NCBI GenBank assembly: GCA_900763175.1 | Contig: CAAFJI010000117.1 | Span: 1-16,754 of the forward strand | DNA length: 16,754 nt | Source: Lachnospiraceae bacterium | GTDB lineage: Bacteria > Bacillota > Clostridia > Lachnospirales > Lachnospiraceae | Reading direction: 5' to 3' | In this document: piece after piece, positions 1 through 7,484 of the stretch | How positions within the stretch are numbered: position 1 is the first letter of the stretch | Layout: each line of letters begins with the position of its first letter | Notes under the pieces: model-generated | What the model was told of the DNA's origin: nothing | What the model saw: only the letters and a program-made list of their open reading frames with translations | Databases searched by the model: none | Position numbers and translations under genes: made by a program

Positions 1-75
1 ACAAAAACAAAACGACATAAAAAACAGTACATAGAATGGACATTGTCAAAACAATACAACATACCCGGAGGTATT
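1..75 (+). other. fabH 5' leader, partial
   Basis: This is the visible part of the region upstream of fabH. It is A-rich and holds a small inverted repeat, ATTGT-caaa-ACAAT at 42-55, and the fabH ribosome binding site GGAGG at 67-71. I see no convincing -35/-10 pair, so the operon promoter is probably to the left of the window. A TTG-initiated in-frame extension of fabH from position 43 is possible on paper, but it would start inside the inverted repeat, has no ribosome binding site of its own, and would add eleven residues that FabH proteins do not have. Confidence 0.5.
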
Positions 76-1044
76 ATGGTTGGAAAAATAGTTGGAACTG
101 GTTCCTACAGGCCGGTTCAGATATGGGACAATGAAAAACTGTCTCACATGATGGATACAAGCGACGAGTGGATACGAGGAAGAACCGGAATTGGCCAGAG
201 ACATATTGCCACTGGACAGGAAACCGTTTCCTGGATGGCAGCACAGGCAGCAAGAGATGCTCTTGCCAATGCCGGAATGGAAGCAGAAGAAATAGATCTT
301 CTCCTGGTATCCACCATGTCAGGAGAAAGCATTATGCCATGCACTGCGTGCCAGGTTCAGGAGCTGATAGGGGCGGCAAATGCTACCTGCTTTGACCTGA
401 ACGGTGCCTGCACTGGATTTCTGCTGGCATTAAATACGGCTCAGGCATACCTGGGGCAAAAAATCTACACGACAGCGCTGGTAATTGGAACAGAAGCCCT
501 TTCTCATTTAACAAATTGGCAGGACCGAAGCACCTGCGTGTTATTTGGAGATGGAGCTGGTGCAGTGGTGTTAAAAGCTTCAGAGGATGCAAGCTACTCA
601 CAGGTAACCCATTCCATTGGAAAAAAGGGCGGGGCGCTTACCTGTGCCAGTAGAAATCAGCCCGTATTTGCAGAAATAAATGCTGACATTACATCCACCT
701 ATATGGAAATGGATGGAAAAGAAGTGTTTAAATTTGCAGTATCAAAAGTGCCGGAAGCAATTTCGGAATTACTGGAAAAGGCCGGAAAAAATAAGGAAGA
801 TATTACCTATTATATCCTCCATCAGGCCAACCTGCGGATCGTTTCCTCTGTGGCAAAACACATGAAAGAGCCTTTGGAAAAATTTCCGGTAAACATTGAA
901 AAAACAGGAAATACATCCTCTGCCAGTATCCCTATTCTTCTGGATGAATGGAACAAAATGGGAAAATTTCATGCAGGAGAATGGCTTATTCTTTCAGGCT
1001 TTGGCGGTGGACTAACCTATGGAGCAAGCCTGATACGCTGGTAA
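76..1044 (+). CDS. fabH: Beta-ketoacyl-ACP synthase III (FabH)
   Basis: The 322-residue product condenses an acyl-CoA primer (acetyl-CoA or a branched short-chain CoA) with malonyl-ACP, the first step of type II fatty acid synthesis in the cytoplasm. The thiolase-fold catalytic triad is complete: Cys112 in GACTGF, His249 in LHQAN and Asn279 in GNTSS, close to E. coli FabH Cys112/His244/Asn274. Length is typical for the family. The ATG at 76 was chosen because GGAGG lies four bases upstream and because translation then begins MVGKIVGTGSY, as FabH proteins do. It is the first visible gene of the fatty acid operon, followed 34 bases later by acpP. FabH sets the primer used, so straight versus branched chains may depend on its pocket, which I cannot judge here. 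Confidence 0.96.
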   Translation: MVGKIVGTGSYRPVQIWDNEKLSHMMDTSDEWIRGRTGIGQRHIATGQETVSWMAAQAARDALANAGMEAEEIDLLLVSTMSGESIMPCTACQVQELIGAANATCFDLNGACTGFLLALNTAQAYLGQKIYTTALVIGTEALSHLTNWQDRSTCVLFGDGAGAVVLKASEDASYSQVTHSIGKKGGALTCASRNQPVFAEINADITSTYMEMDGKEVFKFAVSKVPEAISELLEKAGKNKEDITYYILHQANLRIVSSVAKHMKEPLEKFPVNIEKTGNTSSASIPILLDEWNKMGKFHAGEWLILSGFGGGLTYGASLIRW

Positions 1045-1078
1045 AAAAAAGAAAAAACAACTAAAGGAGAATAAAAAT

Positions 1079-1303
1079 ATGTTAGAAAAAATCAAAGAAA
1101 TCGCAGCAGATTCGTTAGGAGCAGATGTAGAAAGCCTTACAGCAGAAACATCCTTTAAAGAAGATTTAGGAGCAGATTCCTTAGATCTTTTTGAGATGGT
1201 TATGGCATTAGAAGAGGAGTTTGATGTAGAAATTCCTACAGAAGATCTGGAAAATATTAAAACAATCGGAGAAGTAGAAAGCTATTTACAGAACCGTCAG
1301 TAA
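1079..1303 (+). CDS. acpP: Acyl carrier protein
   Basis: This small acidic protein of 74 residues carries growing acyl chains as thioesters on a 4'-phosphopantetheine arm. The attachment serine is Ser34 in the motif GADSLDLFEMVMALEEEF, the classical DSL site at the start of helix II. The gene has the strong ribosome binding site AAAGGAG at 1063-1069 before an ATG. It sits between fabH and fabK, its usual place in streptococcal and clostridial fatty acid operons, which makes it the main fatty-acid ACP and not a polyketide or D-alanyl carrier protein. Holo-ACP synthase (acpS) is not in the window. Confidence 0.96.
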   Translation: MLEKIKEIAADSLGADVESLTAETSFKEDLGADSLDLFEMVMALEEEFDVEIPTEDLENIKTIGEVESYLQNRQ

Positions 1304-1333
1304 GCACACTCTAACAGCAGAATGGAGAACGAT

Positions 1334-2272
1334 ATGAAAACTGAGATAACAGAATTACTTGGAATTGAATACCCCATTATTCAGGGTGGTATGGCCTGGG
1401 TGGCAGAGTATCATCTGGCAGCGGCTGTCTCAGAAGCAGGCGGTCTGGGACTGATCGGAGCTGCCAGTGCACCAGCAGAATGGGTAAGACAGCAGGTTCA
1501 GGAAGTAAAAAAACGTACAGATAAACCCTTTGGTGTAAACATCATGCTGATGAGCCCCTATGCAGACGAAGTTGCCAAAGTTATTGTAGAGGAGAAAGTT
1601 CCGGTGGTGACAACCGGAGCAGGGAATCCAGAAAAATATATGAAAATGTGGAAAGAAGCAGGGGTGAAAATTATTCCGGTTATTGCATCTGTTGCCCATG
1701 CAAAAAGAATGGAACGCTGTGGTGCAGACGCTGTAGTGGCAGAAGGATGCGAATCCGGCGGCCATATTGGTGAGACAACCACAATGGTCCTGGTTCCTCA
1801 GATCGCAGATGCAGTGAATATTCCGGTGATCGCAGCAGGCGGAATTGCAGATGGAAGAGGAATCGCAGCTGCGTTCATGCTTGGGGCAAAAGGAGTGCAG
1901 ATGGGAACTCATTTTGTGGCAACAACAGAGTGCTGGGCTCACCAGAATTATAAAGATATGATCCTGAAAGCCAAAGATATTGACACCAAAGTAACCGGAC
2001 GTTCTACTGGTCATCCGGTACGTGCACTTCGCAATCAGATGACAAAAGAATACCTGAAAAAAGAAGCAGAAGGTGTTCCATTTGAGGAGCTGGAGCAGAT
2101 GACATTAGGAAGCCTGCGCCGTGCTGTTGTTGAAGGCGATGTGAAGATGGGAAGTGTTATGGCAGGCCAGAGTGCAGGACTTGTAAAGGCGGAAATGAGC
2201 TGCCGCGATTTGATACAGAAACTGGTAAAAGAGACAGATAATCTGCTGAAAGGAACTGGAGTTTATGAATAA
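1334..2272 (+). CDS. fabK: Enoyl-ACP reductase II (FabK), FMN-dependent
   Basis: The 312-residue TIM-barrel flavoprotein of the nitronate monooxygenase/FabK superfamily reduces trans-2-enoyl-ACP, the last step of each elongation cycle, with NADH (or NADPH) and FMN. Visible family motifs are IIQGGMAWVA near the N-terminus, TTGAGNP (about 94-99), AEGCESGGHIGE (136-147) with His144 at the position of the key histidine of pneumococcal FabK, and AAGGIADG for FMN phosphate binding. The ATG at 1334 is preferred over the in-frame ATG at 1322 because GGAG at 1324-1327 is then six bases upstream; the earlier ATG overlaps that ribosome binding site. Position between acpP and fabD matches the streptococcal operon and separates it from nitronate monooxygenase. 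FabK is unrelated to FabI and is known to be insensitive to triclosan. The 3' end overlaps fabD by eight bases. Confidence 0.95.
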   Translation: MKTEITELLGIEYPIIQGGMAWVAEYHLAAAVSEAGGLGLIGAASAPAEWVRQQVQEVKKRTDKPFGVNIMLMSPYADEVAKVIVEEKVPVVTTGAGNPEKYMKMWKEAGVKIIPVIASVAHAKRMERCGADAVVAEGCESGGHIGETTTMVLVPQIADAVNIPVIAAGGIADGRGIAAAFMLGAKGVQMGTHFVATTECWAHQNYKDMILKAKDIDTKVTGRSTGHPVRALRNQMTKEYLKKEAEGVPFEELEQMTLGSLRRAVVEGDVKMGSVMAGQSAGLVKAEMSCRDLIQKLVKETDNLLKGTGVYE

Positions 2273-3188
2273 GATTGCATTTCTTTTTCCTGGTCAGGGA
2301 GCTCAGAAAGCAGGAATGGGAAAGGATTTTTATGACAATTTTTCTACTGCAAGATCAATTTTTGAGGAGGCAAGCCAGTGGCTGTCTCTGGATATGAAAG
2401 CTCTTTGTTTTGAGAAAAATGACAAATTAAATCTTACAGAATATACACAGGCAGCACTGGTAACGACCTGTCTGGCAATGGAAAAAGTTGTGGAAGAGCA
2501 TGGACTTTTTCCGGATGTAACAGCAGGATTAAGCCTTGGAGAGTATTGTGCAATCTCAGCAGCAGGTGGCATGAGTGTAAAAGATGCTATCACAACAGTG
2601 CGAAAAAGAGGAATTCTTATGGAACAGGCAGTACCAGCAGGAAAGGGAAGTATGGCTGCTGTTCTGGGGCTTAATACATCAGAGATTGAGACTGCGATTT
2701 CCGGAACAAAAGCGGAAATTGCAAACTATAACTGTCCGGGTCAGATTGTAATAACTGGTCCTAAGGAGGCTGTAGAGGAAGCGGCCGTAAAATTAAAGGA
2801 AGCAGGAGCCAGAAGGGTTCTCCCTCTTACAGTAAGCGGCCCGTTTCATTCTTCTATGCTTCTGGAAGCTGGAAAAAAATTAGAAAAAGAGCTGGAAAAA
2901 GTTGCTTTTTCAAAACTTAAAATTCCATATATGACAAACGTAACAGCACAGCCTGTTACGGACATAAAAGAGACAAAAGGACTTCTGGCGAAACAGATTT
3001 CCTCCTCTGTACGTTGGCAGCAAAGCATAGAAAATATGATAAAAGATGGGGTAAATATTTTTGTGGAAATTGGTCCTGGAAAAACCTTGACAGGATTTAT
3101 GCGTAAAATTGCACCAGATATTAAGACATATAATATAGAAAAAACAGAGGACATACAGAAGGTTCTCGAAGGAATAGAACAGGAGTAA
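2265..3188 (+). CDS. fabD: Malonyl-CoA:ACP transacylase (FabD)
   Basis: The 307-residue enzyme moves the malonyl group from malonyl-CoA to ACP and so supplies every elongation step. Motifs are FPGQGAQ at 8-14, the nucleophile Ser90 in GLSLGEY, Arg115 in VRKRG for the malonate carboxylate, His195 in GPFHSSML, and PGKTLTGF near the C-terminus. Length fits stand-alone FabD. The ATG lies within the end of fabK, an eight-base overlap with GGAG just upstream, which points to translational coupling. fabG follows after six bases. Confidence 0.96.
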   Translation: MNKIAFLFPGQGAQKAGMGKDFYDNFSTARSIFEEASQWLSLDMKALCFEKNDKLNLTEYTQAALVTTCLAMEKVVEEHGLFPDVTAGLSLGEYCAISAAGGMSVKDAITTVRKRGILMEQAVPAGKGSMAAVLGLNTSEIETAISGTKAEIANYNCPGQIVITGPKEAVEEAAVKLKEAGARRVLPLTVSGPFHSSMLLEAGKKLEKELEKVAFSKLKIPYMTNVTAQPVTDIKETKGLLAKQISSSVRWQQSIENMIKDGVNIFVEIGPGKTLTGFMRKIAPDIKTYNIEKTEDIQKVLEGIEQE

Positions 3189-3194
3189 AAAAGC

Positions 3195-3935
3195 ATGAAT
3201 ACAGGGAAAAGGATTGCGATTGTGACAGGTGCTTCCCGCGGAATCGGAAGAGCGATTGCCCTTGAATTTGCGAAACAGGGAGCATTTGTAGTCATAAATT
3301 ATAACGGTTCCAGGGAAAAAGCAGCGCAGGTGAAAGAGGAAATTATAAACCAGGGTGGAGAAGCAGAAATTTTCCAGTGTAATGTTGCCGATTTTACCGC
3401 TTGCGGCGCTTTTATCAAAGAAATTATGAAAACATATGGGAGAATTGACGTTCTTGTGAATAATGCCGGAATCACAAAAGACGGACTTCTCATGGCAATG
3501 AGTGAAGAGGATTTCGGGAGTGTACTGGACACAAATCTTGTAGGAACCTTCAACTGTATTCGTCATGTAGCAAGACAGATGCTAAAACAGCGCAGCGGCA
3601 GGATCATAAATATGGCATCTGTTGTGGGAATCGGAGGAAATCCCGGGCAGGCCAATTATGCGGCATCGAAAGCCGGTGTGATCGGCCTTACAAAGACCGC
3701 AGCCAAAGAGCTGGCTTCAAGAGGAATTACAGTAAATGCCATTGCTCCAGGCTTTATCAGAACGGATATGACAGATGTACTTTCTGATAAGGTAAAAGAG
3801 GAAACATTAAAAAATATTCCCATGGGAAAATTTGGAGAGCCAGAAGATGTTGCAAAAGCAGCTGCCTTTCTGGCATCCTCAGAAGCAGGATATATTACAG
3901 GCCAGGTTTTATGCGTAGATGGAGGAATGTTATGA
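3195..3935 (+). CDS. fabG: 3-oxoacyl-ACP reductase (FabG)
   Basis: The 246-residue short-chain dehydrogenase uses NADPH to reduce beta-ketoacyl-ACP to (R)-3-hydroxyacyl-ACP. The nucleotide-binding motif TGASRGIG is at 11-18, NNAG at 89-92, and the catalytic set Asn114, Ser142, Tyr155 and Lys159 (YAASK) is intact. The C-terminal half has the usual APGFIRTDMT and ITGQVLCVDGGM ending of FabG, which separates it from other SDRs. AGGAG at 3181-3185 sits over the fabD stop codon. The TGA stop overlaps the fabF ATG as ATGA, so fabF translation is probably coupled. Confidence 0.96.
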   Translation: MNTGKRIAIVTGASRGIGRAIALEFAKQGAFVVINYNGSREKAAQVKEEIINQGGEAEIFQCNVADFTACGAFIKEIMKTYGRIDVLVNNAGITKDGLLMAMSEEDFGSVLDTNLVGTFNCIRHVARQMLKQRSGRIINMASVVGIGGNPGQANYAASKAGVIGLTKTAAKELASRGITVNAIAPGFIRTDMTDVLSDKVKEETLKNIPMGKFGEPEDVAKAAAFLASSEAGYITGQVLCVDGGML

Positions 3936-5170
3936 AAAAAAGAAGGGTAGTCGTAACTGGACTTGGTGCTGTGACACCTATCGGAAATAATGTGGAAACT
4001 TTCTGGAACAATGTAAAGGCTGGCAAGGTGGGAATTGGAGAAATCACCAGATTTGATACCAGTGATTTTAAAGTAAAGCTTGCAGCAGAAGTAAAGGATT
4101 TTAATGCAAAAGAATATATGGATTTCAAGGCTGCGAAAAGAATGGAGCTTTTTTCCCAGTATGCAGTAGTGGCTTCTAAAGAGGCTGTGAAGGATGCCGG
4201 AATTGATATGGAGCAGGAAGATCCCTTTCGTGTGGGAGTCATTGTAGGGTCTGGAATCGGAAGTCTTCAGGCAATGGAAACTGCCGAACAAAAACTGCTC
4301 CAGAGAGGCCCTTCAAAGGTAGATCCTCTTTTTGTTCCTAAGATGATCAGCAATATGGCGGCTGGAAATGTGTCTATCGCAATCGGTGCAAGAGGCAAAT
4401 GTACTAACGTGGTAACTGCCTGTGCATCTGGAACACATTGTATCGGAGATGCATATAGAGCCATTCAGTATGGAGACGCAGAAGTGATGGTTTCCGGTGG
4501 TACAGAAGGAGCAATTACCCCTATTGGAGTAGCTGGATTTACCAATCTGACCGCTCTTAGCACCAGCCAGGACCCACTGCGTGCATCCATTCCTTTTGAC
4601 AGGGAAAGAGGTGGTTTTGTCATTGGAGAGGGCGCTGGAGTGGTGGTTTTGGAAGAACTGGAACACGCAAAAGCACGAAATGCAAAGATCTATGCAGAGG
4701 TGGTAGGATACGGTGCAACAGCAGATGCATACCACATTACATCTCCTATTGAAGATGGAAGTGGAGCAGCCAGAGCCATGTCAGATGCCATGAAAGAAGC
4801 CCAGGCGCAGCCAGAGGAAATTGATTATATCAATGCCCATGGAACTGGAACTCATCATAACGATCTTTTTGAAACAAGAGCCATTAAAGCTGCTCTTGGA
4901 GATGCTGCAAAGCAGGTAAAAATCAACTCCACGAAATCCATGATCGGACACCTTCTTGGCGCTGCAGGCGGAGTGGAATTTATTGTCTGTGCAAAGTCCA
5001 TTGAAGAAGGCTTTATTCATCAGACAATGGGAACAAAGGAAACAGAGGAGGAACTGGATCTTGATTATTGCATTGAGGGCCCAGTCCAGCAGGAGGTAAC
5101 CTATGCCATGAGTAATTCACTTGGATTTGGCGGACATAATGCAGTTTTACTGTTGAAGAAATATCAGTAA
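3932..5170 (+). CDS. fabF: Beta-ketoacyl-ACP synthase II (FabF)
   Basis: The 412-residue elongating condensing enzyme joins acyl-ACP and malonyl-ACP. The Cys-His-His triad is complete: Cys164 in TACASGTHC, His303 in NAHGTGTHHND and His340 in KSMIGHLLGAAGG, with Lys335 also present. Length and numbering match E. coli FabF within one residue. The ATG at 3932 is chosen because GGAGG is six bases upstream and translation begins MKKRRVVVTG; an in-frame ATG at 3911 would lie inside fabG, ahead of that site. It is the only elongating KAS in the window, so with no fabA/fabB in view it may also act in making unsaturated chains; that part is inference. Confidence 0.96.
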   Translation: MKKRRVVVTGLGAVTPIGNNVETFWNNVKAGKVGIGEITRFDTSDFKVKLAAEVKDFNAKEYMDFKAAKRMELFSQYAVVASKEAVKDAGIDMEQEDPFRVGVIVGSGIGSLQAMETAEQKLLQRGPSKVDPLFVPKMISNMAAGNVSIAIGARGKCTNVVTACASGTHCIGDAYRAIQYGDAEVMVSGGTEGAITPIGVAGFTNLTALSTSQDPLRASIPFDRERGGFVIGEGAGVVVLEELEHAKARNAKIYAEVVGYGATADAYHITSPIEDGSGAARAMSDAMKEAQAQPEEIDYINAHGTGTHHNDLFETRAIKAALGDAAKQVKINSTKSMIGHLLGAAGGVEFIVCAKSIEEGFIHQTMGTKETEEELDLDYCIEGPVQQEVTYAMSNSLGFGGHNAVLLLKKYQ

Positions 5171-5186
5171 AAGGAGAAAGAATATC

Positions 5187-5660
5187 GTGGAATTTGAACA
5201 GATTTTAAAATTAATTGACCATGTTTCAGCATCCCGCCTGGAGTCCTTTTGCTATGAAAATGATGGCTTAAAGATTACTTTAAACTGTGAAAAAAAGAAC
5301 TCATCAGTGGTGCTTTCCGGTAACACGGATGGCAGTCAGAAGGTTGTACAGATAGTGTCGGAAACAGGAAATAACTTAACATCTGCAGATACAGAAGGTG
5401 TAAACTTAAAGGCTCCGTCTGTATCTGGAAATATTGTAAAGTCTCCTCTTGTAGGAACCTTTTATGCTGCTCCTTCTGAGGATGCCGCTCCATTTGTAAA
5501 GGTAGGAGATAAGGTGAAAAAAGGACAGGTTCTTGCCATTGTAGAGGCAATGAAACTGATGAATGATATTGAAAGTGATTTTGACGGGGAAATTATTGAA
5601 ATTTTGGTGGAAAACGGTCAGTCAGTGGAATATGGACAGCCTTTATTTTCCATAAGATAA
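5187..5660 (+). CDS. accB: Biotin carboxyl carrier protein of acetyl-CoA carboxylase (AccB)
   Basis: The 157-residue BCCP carries carboxybiotin between biotin carboxylase and carboxyltransferase. The C-terminal biotinyl domain (about 82-157) has the motif EAMKLMND with the biotin-accepting Lys123 and the usual PLVGTFYAAPSEDA entry strand. The N-terminal 40 residues form the small AccC-interacting segment, and residues 40-82 are a polar linker. Translation starts at GTG (5187) behind AAGGAG at 5171-5176; no better in-frame ATG exists. The gene lies between fabF and fabZ, as in streptococci. A biotin ligase (BirA) is needed but is not in the window. Confidence 0.95.
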   Translation: MEFEQILKLIDHVSASRLESFCYENDGLKITLNCEKKNSSVVLSGNTDGSQKVVQIVSETGNNLTSADTEGVNLKAPSVSGNIVKSPLVGTFYAAPSEDAAPFVKVGDKVKKGQVLAIVEAMKLMNDIESDFDGEIIEILVENGQSVEYGQPLFSIR

Positions 5661-5686
5661 TCTGAAAAAACAGGACAGGAGCAGAT

Positions 5687-6115
5687 ATGAATCATTTAAA
5701 TATAAAACAGATCGAGGAAATCCTTCCTCATCGTCATCCCTTTCTTCTGGTGGATTATATTGAAGATTATGAGCCGGGTGAGTTTGCTGTGGGATATAAA
5801 TGTGTTACATTTCGAGAAGATTTTTTTAAAGGACATTTTCCACAGGAACCTGTTATGCCAGGAGTTTTAATTGTGGAAGCATTAGCTCAGACGGGCGCAG
5901 TGGCTATCCTCTCCAAACCAGAAAATAAAGGGAAAATTGCTTATTTTGGAGGAATTGATAAGTGTCGGTTTAAAGGAAAAGTACAGCCTGGAGATAAGAT
6001 GAAGCTGGAGATGAGAATCATCAAACAGAAAGGCCCTATGGGAGTTGGAGAGGCCATTGCAACTGTTGATGGAAAGGTTGTTGTAAAAGCAGAACTTACT
6101 TTTATGGTAGGGTAA
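5687..6115 (+). CDS. fabZ: 3-hydroxyacyl-ACP dehydratase (FabZ)
   Basis: The 142-residue hot-dog-fold enzyme dehydrates (R)-3-hydroxyacyl-ACP to trans-2-enoyl-ACP. It begins with the ILPHRHPFLLVD signature, and the catalytic dyad is His50 (GHFPQEPVMPG) and Glu64 (VEALAQTG). The glutamate, and not an aspartate, marks it as FabZ and not FabA. AGGAG at 5677-5681 is five bases before the ATG. The stop codon is followed after four bases by accC. Some Firmicutes use FabZ-like enzymes (FabN) as isomerases too; nothing visible here proves that activity. Confidence 0.96.
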   Translation: MNHLNIKQIEEILPHRHPFLLVDYIEDYEPGEFAVGYKCVTFREDFFKGHFPQEPVMPGVLIVEALAQTGAVAILSKPENKGKIAYFGGIDKCRFKGKVQPGDKMKLEMRIIKQKGPMGVGEAIATVDGKVVVKAELTFMVG

Positions 6116-6119
6116 AAAT

Positions 6120-7484
6120 ATGATCAGAAAATTGTTAATTGCCAATCGGGGAGAGATTGCAGTAAGGATTATCCGGGCGTGCCGGGAGATGGGAATTGAA
6201 TCTGTAGCAGTATATTCAGAGGCAGATAAAGACAGTCTTCACACACAGCTTGCAGATGAAGCAATCTGTATTGGACCGGGGGCTTCAGCGAAAAGTTATC
6301 TGAACATGGAAAGCATTATCAGCGCAGCACTGGTGTCTGGGGCAGATGCCATTCATCCAGGTTTTGGTTTTCTATCTGAAAACTCCAGATTTGCTCAGAT
6401 CTGTGAGCAATGTAACATTATTTTTGTGGGACCTCCCTCCAGTGTAATAGAGGCTCTTGGAAATAAGCAGATTGCCAGAAATACCATGGAGGCTGCCGGA
6501 GTTCCGGTAATTCCAGGAACGAAAAACGCAATTTTGGATGTAAAAACGGGAGCAAAGGAAGCGGACAGGATTGGCTATCCGGTTATTATAAAAGCAGCAC
6601 TTGGCGGCGGTGGTAAGGGAATGCGAACTGCCTTTTCAGCGGCTGAATTTGAAAGGGCATTTCTTACTGCACAGAAAGAATCCCAGATTGCGTTTGGGGA
6701 TGGAACAATGTACATAGAGCATTTCGTGGAACATCCGCGGCATATAGAATTTCAGATTCTTGCTGACAGCCAGGGAAATGTAGTACATCTTGGAGAAAGA
6801 GACTGCTCGATTCAGCGAAATCATCAGAAAATGATAGAGGAATCCCCATCCATGGCTGTCTCGGATAAGCTCAGAAAAAAGATGGGAACAGCAGCTGTAA
6901 AGGCAGCTAAAGCAGCTCATTATGTAAATGCCGGAACCATAGAATTTCTTCTGGAAAAAACAGGAAAATTTTATTTTATGGAGATGAATACCCGTATTCA
7001 GGTAGAACATCCAGTCACAGAATGGGTAACGGGCCTGGATCTGGTAAAGGAACAGTTAAAGATTGCATCCGGAGAGTCGTTATCTTTTTCCCAGAAGGAT
7101 GTGAAGCTAAAGGGACACGCTATTGAATGCCGCATTAATGCCGAAAATCCGTGGAAAAATTTTCGGCCGTCTCCGGGAATGATTACAGATCTTCACTTGC
7201 CTGGCGGACAGGGCATACGTGTGGATACAGGCATTTATAGCGGCTATCAGATTCCGCCGTATTACGATTCTATGCTTGCCAAGCTGATTGTTTATGGAGA
7301 GAATCGTCAGGAGGCTATTGCAAAGATGAAAAGTGCCCTTGGTGAGATTATTATTCAAGGTGTAGATACCAATATTGATTATCAATTTGATATCATGAAC
7401 GATCAGGATTACCAGAACGGTGTTTTTGATATTGGATTTCTGGAATCCCATCAGATCGGAGGAGTGAAGGTGAATGAAGCTTAA
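6120..7484 (+). CDS. accC: Acetyl-CoA carboxylase, biotin carboxylase subunit (AccC)
   Basis: The 454-residue ATP-grasp enzyme carboxylates biotin on AccB with ATP and bicarbonate. It has the N-terminal domain (LIANRGEIAVRIIRACREMG), the glycine-rich ATP loop GGGGKGM at 162-168, and the active-site stretch EMNTRIQVEHPVTE with Glu288, Asn290, Arg292 and Glu296 at exactly the E. coli AccC numbering. The C-terminal domain is complete. The ribosome binding site is weak (AGGG at 6109-6112, seven bases before the ATG), so translation probably follows fabZ closely. The 3' end overlaps accDA by eleven bases. Confidence 0.96.
   Translation: MIRKLLIANRGEIAVRIIRACREMGIESVAVYSEADKDSLHTQLADEAICIGPGASAKSYLNMESIISAALVSGADAIHPGFGFLSENSRFAQICEQCNIIFVGPPSSVIEALGNKQIARNTMEAAGVPVIPGTKNAILDVKTGAKEADRIGYPVIIKAALGGGGKGMRTAFSAAEFERAFLTAQKESQIAFGDGTMYIEHFVEHPRHIEFQILADSQGNVVHLGERDCSIQRNHQKMIEESPSMAVSDKLRKKMGTAAVKAAKAAHYVNAGTIEFLLEKTGKFYFMEMNTRIQVEHPVTEWVTGLDLVKEQLKIASGESLSFSQKDVKLKGHAIECRINAENPWKNFRPSPGMITDLHLPGGQGIRVDTGIYSGYQIPPYYDSMLAKLIVYGENRQEAIAKMKSALGEIIIQGVDTNIDYQFDIMNDQDYQNGVFDIGFLESHQIGGVKVNEA

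Noticed and set aside
1430..2014. A 194-codon minus-strand frame rich in Cys and His, opposite fabK
   Set aside because: The Cys/His richness comes from reading fabK Gly/Ala/Met codons backwards; it has no ribosome binding site or domain pattern.
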